DNA of 21,831 nt from Firmicutes bacterium UBA5766. Its GTDB lineage: Bacteria > Bacillota > Desulfotomaculia > Desulfotomaculales > Nap2-2B. The position numbers and the translations under genes were made by a program. Of this stretch, positions 16,282 through 21,831 are shown in pieces. Every line of letters starts with the position of its first letter. Within the stretch, counting starts at the first letter, position 1. The notes beneath the pieces were generated by a model. The model did no database searches and had not been told where the DNA came from. It saw only the letters and a program-made list of their open reading frames with translations. The stretch is from contig DIEU01000005.1 of the NCBI GenBank assembly GCA_002418775.1, positions 1 to 21,831 on the forward strand. Reading direction: 5' to 3'.

Positions 16282-16943
16282 CGCCGTCTGTTCATTGAAA
16301 TTTTTAAAGGGTAATTGTTATATCTGTATTTTGTTGTTTGAAGAAATCCTCTGGCTTAAAAACCTACATATTTTGTATGGCTTTCCTTCATGCTTAAGGA
16401 CTAGTCCTAATGGGTTGCTCCCTTTTTCAATCTTATCTAAACCCTTACTCATTCTTTTTAGCTATTTTCTTTTAAATTCAGATATTTTACTATTTTATTA
16501 AGGAAATAAGTTGGTGTCGCTTTTAAAAAAGTGTTGTAAAGGCTCATTTTTAACAGGTTATTAAAAAAGAAAGGGGGAATTGCAGAAATAGAAAAAGCAG
16601 TGCTTATATTCCTTAGTCTTTTTTACCATCCTGATATACCCCGTCCGGAGTTTAGTTATTTGCTCCGTAAAAGTTAAGGGCGAGAAGGACATTTTTAAGC
16701 GCGTGAAGCCAAAGTATCCCCCTTTTTAGGCAGGTTATCTTAAAGCAAGAAAGATAAATCGGGGGTATTTTAGTGTTTTGTCCGCGTATTTGTTTCATAG
16801 CCTAATTTAAGAAACTTCGGTTGGCCTTCCGCTCCGGCAGGGCAGGAAAATGGATATTAATCAGGTATGGAAATTTCTGAGATTTATCGCGGAAAAGCTT
16901 AGGAAATGTGGAAGCAAAGGCCATTAAGCGCATAATGTATGTG
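16282..16943 (+). other. Long gap with no convincing gene upstream of bamB
   Basis: About 0.66 kb without a credible long reading frame. A 68-codon frame at 16295-16501 is T-rich, lacks a ribosome binding site and is probably chance. Visible structure: CGGAG/CTCCG near 16655-16665, and a hairpin TTATCTT/AAGATAA (about 16734-16757) nested between CCCCC and GGGGG. Two copies of TTAAGCGC lie at 16695 and 16924. It could be decayed coding sequence or a long leader from the riboswitch promoter. Confidence 0.5.
16850..16927 (+). CDS. Possible 25-codon small reading frame
   Basis: ATG at 16850 with GGCAGGAAA just upstream opens 25 codons ending in TAA. The peptide (starting MDINQVWKFLRFIAEKLRK) would be one amphipathic basic helix with a single Cys. 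It could be a leader or membrane-associated peptide, or chance; I do not recognise it. Confidence 0.25.
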   Translation: MDINQVWKFLRFIAEKLRKCGSKGH

Positions 16944-16972
16944 TTGACAAACAGTACGGAGATTTGTTTAAT
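16944..16972 (+). promoter_or_regulatory. Sigma-70-type promoter for the bam operon
   Basis: A perfect -35 TTGACA (16944-16949), a 17-base spacer, and TTTAAT (16967-16972), five of six matches to the -10 consensus. Transcription would start near 16979, giving a leader of about 93 bases before bamB. The leader holds a 6-bp hairpin, CGCAGC (17006-17011) with GCTGCG (17022-17027). Confidence 0.75.
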
Positions 16973-17071
16973 TAAGCGCGATGGTGACCAATAATGAACA
17001 ACCTGCGCAGCTTAGAAATTGGCTGCGGAGATACCCAGCGGGGCTAAAAAGATATGTAGAGGGGTTTAAAA

Positions 17072-19024
17072 ATGAGGTACGCAGAGACAGGGTATTATTT
17101 AGAAGTTGATTTATCAACAGGAAGCATTGAAAGGGTAGAATCCGACCCGAAATGGACCGAACTTTATATGGGGGGCTTGGGTACTAACGCTAAGATTTTG
17201 TGGGACAGGGTTCCCCCTGAAATCGAACCCTTTTCTCCTGACAATCTGTTTATTTTAAGCGCCGGCCTTTTATGCGGCACACTTGCTCCCGGCGCCAACC
17301 GGACTATTGTTTCTACCATTTCACCCCAGACCGGGTTAATGGCCTTTTCAATGATGGGCGGTTTTTTTGCTCCCGAATTAAAGTATGCCGGCTATGACAA
17401 AGTGATCATTCGCGGCAAGTCCGACAAACTGGTCTATTTGTATATCAACAATGACAAGGTGGAAATACGTGACGCTTCTCATTTAAAGGGCAAAGGCGCT
17501 GTTGAGACTCAGGAGCTTATTAAACAAGAGTTAAATGAACCGAAAGCCCATGTGGCTGCTATCGGTCTGGCTGGAGAAAACAAGGTTCTGTTTGCTTCCA
17601 TCGAGCAGGGCAGGTCCAGCTGCAGCCGGGCAGGTATAGGCGCCGTTATGGGTGACAAAGGGTTAAAGGCAGTAGCTGTTCGCGGAACAAAAGACGTCAA
17701 TGTTGCCCGCCCGGCTGATTTTATTAAGGAATGCAACGGTGTGCTGAATTACATCAAGTACCGGGCAGATCATCCAATTAAAAATATGGAGGCCATTTTT
17801 CAGAATCTGGGTTCGCCGCAGGAGATGGCAATCGTTGATGAGAAGTGGCACACCGCTGGTTTCATGTGGGGAAATGTCCGCACCAGAAGAAAAGACTTCT
17901 GGACCGAGGAAGTGGAAGAGCAGTGGAAGTCGGTCCAAGAATCTGTTCGGACGCGGTTGATAAGCTGCTATAACTGCCCGATGAAATGCGGGGCTTTAAT
18001 TTCAGTTCCGGAAAGTCCAAGATACATGATGAAATGCTTTTCGAAGCTTACTTATACAATGGCCGCCTATTCAGACCTGGCTTTTGGTTTTAAAATCGCT
18101 CAGATGGCCACGGAGTACGGTGTGGACGGGTTCTCCTGCCCGCAGGTTATGGCCTTTGCCCTTGAGCTTTATGAGGCAGGTATCCTAACTGACGAGGACC
18201 TTCCGGGTATGCCGTCCGACAACGAGGGAAGACATTACTGGTTGCTTGACAGGATTGTCCGCCGTGAAGGGATAGGAGATATTCTGGCCGACGGTACTTA
18301 TTGGGCTGCCAAAAAAATTGGTAAGGGCGCAGAGGAATACGCTCATAACAACATTAAAAAAATTGAGCAGCTGCCCCTCAAGCTGGGGATGCTGAACCCC
18401 GTTTATTTCCTTATGTACAGTACGGGTGAAAAAATAAATATTACACAAATTGAAGGACAGTTTCCCCAGGAGCCTTTTTCGACCATGGAGGCCAGAGAAG
18501 AGTTTGTCAGTGACTGGATCCAGGTCCCTGATGAGAAGTTTAAAAAATATTTCCTGGAATGGAATCCACGCGGAGAAAACTCCAATCCCTTTTACCCGAC
18601 TCCTGAAATTGCTACTGAACTGGTTGACTGGATGGAGAGAATGCATTACATCGATGACGCGCTCGGGGTATGCGCCGGTCTGTCGTCATTCCCCTTAAAG
18701 CCTCCCTATCACATACACAATTACCCGCGCATCTTCTCGGCGGGGACGGGAATCGACATGGATGAAGAGTCAATAACGCTGGCAGCCAGGAGAAACCGGA
18801 CCTTGATCAGAGCTGTCAATGTGAGAAGAGGCATGACCAGAGCGGATGAAAAGCCGCCGGAAGACCATTGGAGGAAGAGATTCCCCGATCTTGAAAATAC
18901 TCTCCTGGACGTTTACTACAAATTCAGGGGATGGGATGAGCGTGGTATTCCCACCAAAGAGTATCTGCAGGAAATAGATCTGGGTTTTGTTGCTGAAGAC
19001 TTGGAAAAAAGAGGGATCATATAA
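17072..19024 (+). CDS. bamB: Tungsten-containing class II benzoyl-CoA reductase subunit BamB (AOR family)
   Basis: A 650-residue member of the aldehyde:ferredoxin oxidoreductase family, with GAGGGG before the ATG. Class II benzoyl-CoA reductase dearomatises benzoyl-CoA to a cyclic dienoyl-CoA at a W-bis-pterin site. The N terminus MRYAETGY, WHTAGFMWGNVRTRRKDFW (259-277), GEKINITQIEGQFPQ (452-466) and SSFPLKPPYHIHNYP (538-552) match BamB of Geobacter as I remember it, well beyond general AOR similarity. The [4Fe-4S] ligands are Cys299, Cys302, Cys306 (SCYNCPMKCG) and Cys534. Glu251, His260 and Cys322 are present at positions I recall as active-site residues in the BamB structure. The next genes are bamC and bamD homologues. 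A paralogue acting on another CoA ester or an aldehyde is the alternative. Confidence 0.9.
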   Translation: MRYAETGYYLEVDLSTGSIERVESDPKWTELYMGGLGTNAKILWDRVPPEIEPFSPDNLFILSAGLLCGTLAPGANRTIVSTISPQTGLMAFSMMGGFFAPELKYAGYDKVIIRGKSDKLVYLYINNDKVEIRDASHLKGKGAVETQELIKQELNEPKAHVAAIGLAGENKVLFASIEQGRSSCSRAGIGAVMGDKGLKAVAVRGTKDVNVARPADFIKECNGVLNYIKYRADHPIKNMEAIFQNLGSPQEMAIVDEKWHTAGFMWGNVRTRRKDFWTEEVEEQWKSVQESVRTRLISCYNCPMKCGALISVPESPRYMMKCFSKLTYTMAAYSDLAFGFKIAQMATEYGVDGFSCPQVMAFALELYEAGILTDEDLPGMPSDNEGRHYWLLDRIVRREGIGDILADGTYWAAKKIGKGAEEYAHNNIKKIEQLPLKLGMLNPVYFLMYSTGEKINITQIEGQFPQEPFSTMEAREEFVSDWIQVPDEKFKKYFLEWNPRGENSNPFYPTPEIATELVDWMERMHYIDDALGVCAGLSSFPLKPPYHIHNYPRIFSAGTGIDMDEESITLAARRNRTLIRAVNVRRGMTRADEKPPEDHWRKRFPDLENTLLDVYYKFRGWDERGIPTKEYLQEIDLGFVAEDLEKRGII

Positions 19025-19025
19025 G

Positions 19026-19565
19026 ATGGCTAAAGTTAAGAAAATAATTAAAACAATCACGGTCGATGTCGAAAAATGCAATGGCTGCCGTGCGTGCGAG
19101 GCAATTTGCTCCGCCTTTCACGCTGAACCGAAATACAGCACCATTAATCCGGAGAGATCCCGTATCCGGGTGATGCGTCATCCGCTTAAAGACATCTATC
19201 TTCCTGTATATGCCGGCGAGTATACTCCAGCTGAATGTATGGGCAGAGACAAATATATAATCGAGGGGAAGGAATACGATGAGTGCGGCTTCTGCAGGGC
19301 TGCCTGCCCGTCCAGGACGCTTTTTCATGAACCCGATTCCGGCCTTCCTCTTAAGTGCGATATGTGTGAGGACGATCCGCCCCAGGAAAAACCGCTTTGT
19401 GTTCAGTGGTGCATAAATGACGCCCTGATCTATGAAGAAAGGGAAGAGGAAGTAGAAGAGGATGTCCAGATAGACGATATAGAGATAGGAATAAAATCGT
19501 TGGCGGACAAATATGGAATAGACAAGGTCGTGGAAACTCTTACCAGGATGTCACAGAAAAGCTAG
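19026..19565 (+). CDS. bamC: Ferredoxin-like electron-transfer subunit BamC
   Basis: A 179-residue iron-sulfur protein whose ATG lies one base after the bamB stop; GAGGG lies within the end of bamB. Cys clusters are CNGCRACEAIC (18-28), Cys71, CGFCRAAC (87-94), CDMC (111-114) and CVQWC (125-129), enough for about three [4Fe-4S] clusters in a DMSO-reductase-B/HycB-like fold. The C terminus from about 138 is acidic and helical. It should carry electrons between BamB and the BamD-BamE module. The region PVYAGEYTPAECMGRDKY and the spacing to bamB agree with BamC. Confidence 0.87.
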   Translation: MAKVKKIIKTITVDVEKCNGCRACEAICSAFHAEPKYSTINPERSRIRVMRHPLKDIYLPVYAGEYTPAECMGRDKYIIEGKEYDECGFCRAACPSRTLFHEPDSGLPLKCDMCEDDPPQEKPLCVQWCINDALIYEEREEEVEEDVQIDDIEIGIKSLADKYGIDKVVETLTRMSQKS

Positions 19566-19571
19566 AATTTA

Positions 19572-20744
19572 ATGGGAAAGAAGAGGAAAAACGTGGAGAC
19601 TGTAGTCCCCTTCAAAGAGGTTATAGATGAAATAAAAGGTTACGGCGGAGAAGCAGTTAAATTCTGCTACCAGTGCGGAAAATGCGATACTTTTTGTCCC
19701 TGGAACAGAGTCAGGCAGTTCAGCATGCGCAAGCTGATCCGGGAAGCTACATTCGGTTTGACCGAGATCGAACATGAAGAGATCTGGCGCTGTACCACTT
19801 GCGGAAGGTGCGCTCTGAAATGTCCCAGGGAAGTAAATCAGATCGAAGATATGCGAGCGCTTCGCAGGATGGCTTCGGGATACGGTGTTTTTCCCACCGC
19901 GATCAAGCCGATCCGCGGCGTAAGCTCGTGCCTTGAAGCGGATGGAAACCCGTTCGGCGAACCTCGCAGCGCCAGGGCGGAGTGGGCAAAAGGCCTGTCC
20001 GTAAAGACATTCGAGGAAGGGATGGAATTTTTATATTTCCCCGGCTGTTACCCCAGCTATGACGCACGGTTAAAGAAGGTAGCCCAGGCCACGGCAAAGA
20101 TACTCAACAAGGCCGGAGTAGATTACGGAATATTGGGCGAAAAGGAGAGCTGCTGTGGAGAAAGCATCCGGAAAACAGGCAATGAGGATTTATTCAAACG
20201 CCTGGCCAAGGAAAACATCAAAACTTGGATCGATTGCGGTGTGAAGAAAATTATCGTTTCTTCCCCTCATTGTTTATATACGTTTAAAAACGAGTATCCG
20301 GATTTTTCGGCGAACTTTGAGATCATTCATATCTCCCAGCTTTTATTTAAACTGATTGATGAGGGAAAGCTTGAGATCAGCAAAGAGTTTGCGAAAAAAG
20401 TCACCTATCATGATCCTTGTTACCTGGGCCGGCATAACGGCATATATGACGAACCCAGGGAGGCCCTAAAGAAAATACCCGGCCTGGAGCTGAGCGAGAT
20501 GCCCGAGAATCGGGAAGACAGTTTCTGTTGCGGTATGGGCGGAGGCAGGATCTGGATGGAAACTCCCAAAGAAGAAAGGTTCGTCAACCTCAGATTGGAA
20601 CAGGCTGTCGAAATCGGCGCCGAGGTTTTGGTTACCGCCTGTCCCTATTGCATCACCAATTTTGAGGACAGCAGACTGGTTATGAATTTTGATGAAGTGA
20701 TAGAGATCAAAGACATCACAGAGGTTATCCAGGAAGTAATTTAG
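19572..20744 (+). CDS. bamD: HdrD-like iron-sulfur subunit BamD
   Basis: A 390-residue protein six bases after bamC; its ribosome binding site is weak, suggesting coupled translation. Two ferredoxin motifs lie at the N terminus: CYQCGKCDTFC (32-42) and CTTCGRCALKC (74-84). Two CCG domains follow: FPGCYPSYD with ESCCGES, and HDPCYLGRHNG with DSFCCGMGGGR. CCG domains bind the non-cubane clusters of heterodisulfide reductase. In the Bam complex this subunit links BamC to the HdrA-like flavoprotein. A general HdrD/GlpC-like oxidoreductase would be the alternative, but the gene order argues for BamD. Confidence 0.87.
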   Translation: MGKKRKNVETVVPFKEVIDEIKGYGGEAVKFCYQCGKCDTFCPWNRVRQFSMRKLIREATFGLTEIEHEEIWRCTTCGRCALKCPREVNQIEDMRALRRMASGYGVFPTAIKPIRGVSSCLEADGNPFGEPRSARAEWAKGLSVKTFEEGMEFLYFPGCYPSYDARLKKVAQATAKILNKAGVDYGILGEKESCCGESIRKTGNEDLFKRLAKENIKTWIDCGVKKIIVSSPHCLYTFKNEYPDFSANFEIIHISQLLFKLIDEGKLEISKEFAKKVTYHDPCYLGRHNGIYDEPREALKKIPGLELSEMPENREDSFCCGMGGGRIWMETPKEERFVNLRLEQAVEIGAEVLVTACPYCITNFEDSRLVMNFDEVIEIKDITEVIQEVI

Positions 20745-20761
20745 AGGACGGAGAGCCAAAC

Positions 20762-21556
20762 ATGCAGGAAGCAATTGACATAGCGGCTGCGAAGTTGGTG
20801 TTGGAAATAACCTGCGATTGCTTTTCGGAAAAGGGATGGGTCAGGGTTCCGGTTTACGTTCCCAGCGAAAGGGAAGTGACTATTTATGTCAATCAGAAGG
20901 AACTGGTTACTATCCTGTGTACTCCGACCAAGCTCAATTTTCTCGTCCTCGGATTCCTGTACTCGGAGGGAATTATCTCGGGCATGAGAGATGTGGCGAT
21001 GATGCGGGTGTGTGACGATGAATCCGAAGTCGACGTGAGGCTGGCTAATCCCGAATTTGAAGCGCCGAAAAAGCGGAAACTTACTTCCGGCTGCGGCGGC
21101 GGTTATGCTTTTCAGACCGGGGGAAAAAAGGTTGAATCGGAGCTTGTCATTGCGCCTGAGGAAGTGTTTTCACTATTAAAGCAGTTTCAGGACCGGATGG
21201 ATTTGTACCGGTATAGCGGCGGTGTGCACGCCTCGGCTTTGTCCGATACCAGGAATCTGCTTGTAGTGTCTGAGGATATTGGACGGCATAACACACTGGA
21301 CAAGATACAGGGCGAATGCCTGCTCAAAGAACTGCCGACCAGAGATACAATTTTATTGGGCACCGGCCGCATTTCATCGGAAATGCTGCTCAAGGTGGCA
21401 AAGATGCAAGTCCCGTTGGTGGTTTCCCGTCATTCGCCGACGGGGGGCGCTGTTTTACTTGCTCAAGAACTGGGTATCACGCTGGTTGGCCGTGCGCGTG
21501 GAAATCGCCTGTCGGTGTATTCCCACCCGGAGCGACTTGGCTGTGCAACAAATTAA
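20762..21556 (+). CDS. fdhD: FdhD-type sulfurtransferase for Mo/W cofactor
   Basis: A 264-residue cytoplasmic protein with GGAGAG before the ATG. FdhD moves sulfur from IscS to the bis-pterin cofactor, which formate dehydrogenases need for activity. Family motifs: LVLGFLYSEGII (61-72), TSGCGGG (Cys111), SGGVHASAL, EDIGRHNTLDKIQGE, GTGRISSEMLLK and SRHSPTGGAVLLA. The usual CGxC pair is reduced to one Cys (CGGG). It sits between bamD and the HdrA-like gene in the same orientation with short gaps. That is unusual, since BamB is an AOR-type enzyme rather than a formate dehydrogenase. It may serve a formate dehydrogenase further downstream or the Bam cofactor. Confidence 0.9.
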   Translation: MQEAIDIAAAKLVLEITCDCFSEKGWVRVPVYVPSEREVTIYVNQKELVTILCTPTKLNFLVLGFLYSEGIISGMRDVAMMRVCDDESEVDVRLANPEFEAPKKRKLTSGCGGGYAFQTGGKKVESELVIAPEEVFSLLKQFQDRMDLYRYSGGVHASALSDTRNLLVVSEDIGRHNTLDKIQGECLLKELPTRDTILLGTGRISSEMLLKVAKMQVPLVVSRHSPTGGAVLLAQELGITLVGRARGNRLSVYSHPERLGCATN

Positions 21557-21608
21557 GTAAGGTTACCCGGACGTACGGGAACTTAATACCTGATGAGGTG
21601 GAAGGAAA

Positions 21609-21831
21609 GTGGAAAAAGAACAAATTGTAGAACAGATTTCCCGGCTTTGCGGCGAAAAAGAATTTGGAGACGTAATGGTCGTTGGCGGAGGAATCAGCGG
21701 CATTCAAGCATCACTTGATCTTGCCGCCGCTGGTTTTAAGGTTTACCTGGTTGAGAAAGCTCCCAGCATTGGCGGGCATATGGCTCAGCTTGACAAGACC
21801 TTTCCGACCAATGACTGCTCCATGTGAATAC
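21609..21831 (+). CDS. bamE: HdrA-like flavoprotein BamE, 5' end only, selenocysteine at codon 73
   Basis: The gene runs off the window. It starts at GTG 21609 with GGAAGGAAA upstream. Residues 22-50 form the FAD-binding Rossmann segment (VMVVGGGISGIQAS and VYLVEK), followed by GGHMAQLDKTFPTNDCSM. Known HdrA proteins continue CSMCI; here the codon is TGA and the next is ATA (Ile), so the reading is CSM-Sec-Ile. HdrA is the electron-bifurcating flavin subunit of heterodisulfide reductases; BamE is its relative in the benzoyl-CoA reductase complex. Read as a stop, the protein would be a meaningless 72-residue fragment. Other HdrA paralogues remain possible as the exact identity. Confidence 0.85.
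21825..21827 (+). other. In-frame TGA, probable selenocysteine codon
   Basis: The TGA follows GAC-TGC-TCC-ATG and precedes ATA, exactly replacing the second Cys of the HdrA motif NDCSMCI. Sec in this position is known in some HdrA proteins. The bacterial SECIS hairpin would lie directly downstream, beyond the window, so it cannot be checked here. Confidence 0.82.

Noticed and set aside
16295..16501. 68-codon plus-strand frame after the HEAT gene
   Set aside because: Hydrophobic, T-rich, no ribosome binding site, no recognisable motif; consistent with chance in AT-rich DNA.
16579..16677. Reading frame beginning ATT-GCA after AAGGGGGA, about 32 codons
   Set aside because: The purine-rich run is almost touching the ATT, there is no standard start before a GTG with no Shine-Dalgarno, and the peptide is unrecognised.
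1..21831. CRISPR arrays, tRNA/rRNA genes, insertion sequences, prophage genes
   Set aside because: None seen: no regularly spaced short repeats, no transposase or integrase motifs, no cloverleaf or rRNA-like sequence. Direct repeats found are coding-domain repeats.

Overview
The window looks like chromosomal DNA of a strictly anaerobic, Gram-positive (Firmicutes/Peptococcaceae-like) aromatic-compound degrader. Evidence: strong GGAGG-type ribosome binding sites, S-layer-homology (SLH) surface proteins, a tungstate ABC transporter, two Moco/Tuco-family riboswitches plus a third, divergent relative, and a gene cluster closely resembling bamBCDE of the tungsten-dependent class II benzoyl-CoA reductase. 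Relatives of Pelotomaculum, Sporotomaculum or Desulfotomaculum are the best guess, but the genus is inference.

Left part (3-8895, minus strand). Four exported-protein genes run leftward. Reading from upstream they are: an SLH/PKD protein (7018-8895), a giant 1420-residue SLH protein (2611-6873), an SLH-anchored purple-acid-phosphatase-like enzyme (700-2439), and a small secreted protein (3-674). The giant protein carries four copies of a Cys-containing domain that resembles the sulfite-oxidase/YedY-type molybdopterin-binding fold. A second, related domain with the signature KDLCDLVGGM occurs in three of the four proteins. The leader of the first gene (8896-9131) holds a structured RNA with the same layout as the two Moco/Tuco riboswitches on the other strand, followed by two intrinsic terminators.

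Middle (9416-15487, plus strand). A canonical Moco/Tuco riboswitch with terminator precedes tupA-tupB-tupC (tungstate import), a moeA, and a second moeA fused to a periplasmic-binding-protein-like domain. Together these take up tungstate and insert it into molybdopterin.

Right part (15488-21831, plus strand). A second canonical Moco/Tuco riboswitch with a strong terminator precedes a small HEAT-like gene. After about 0.8 kb with little coding content and a good sigma-70-type promoter comes bamB (tungsten AOR-family subunit), bamC (ferredoxin-like), bamD (HdrD-like), fdhD, and the 5' end of bamE (HdrA-like). The apparent stop of the last gene is a TGA exactly where HdrA proteins carry the last Cys of the CSMC motif, so it is best read as selenocysteine.

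The unifying idea is a tungsten-cofactor locus: uptake, cofactor assembly, the tungsten enzyme with its electron-bifurcation partner, and, unexpectedly, an S-layer-associated protein set with molybdopterin-fold-like domains that appears to be wired to the same riboswitch family.
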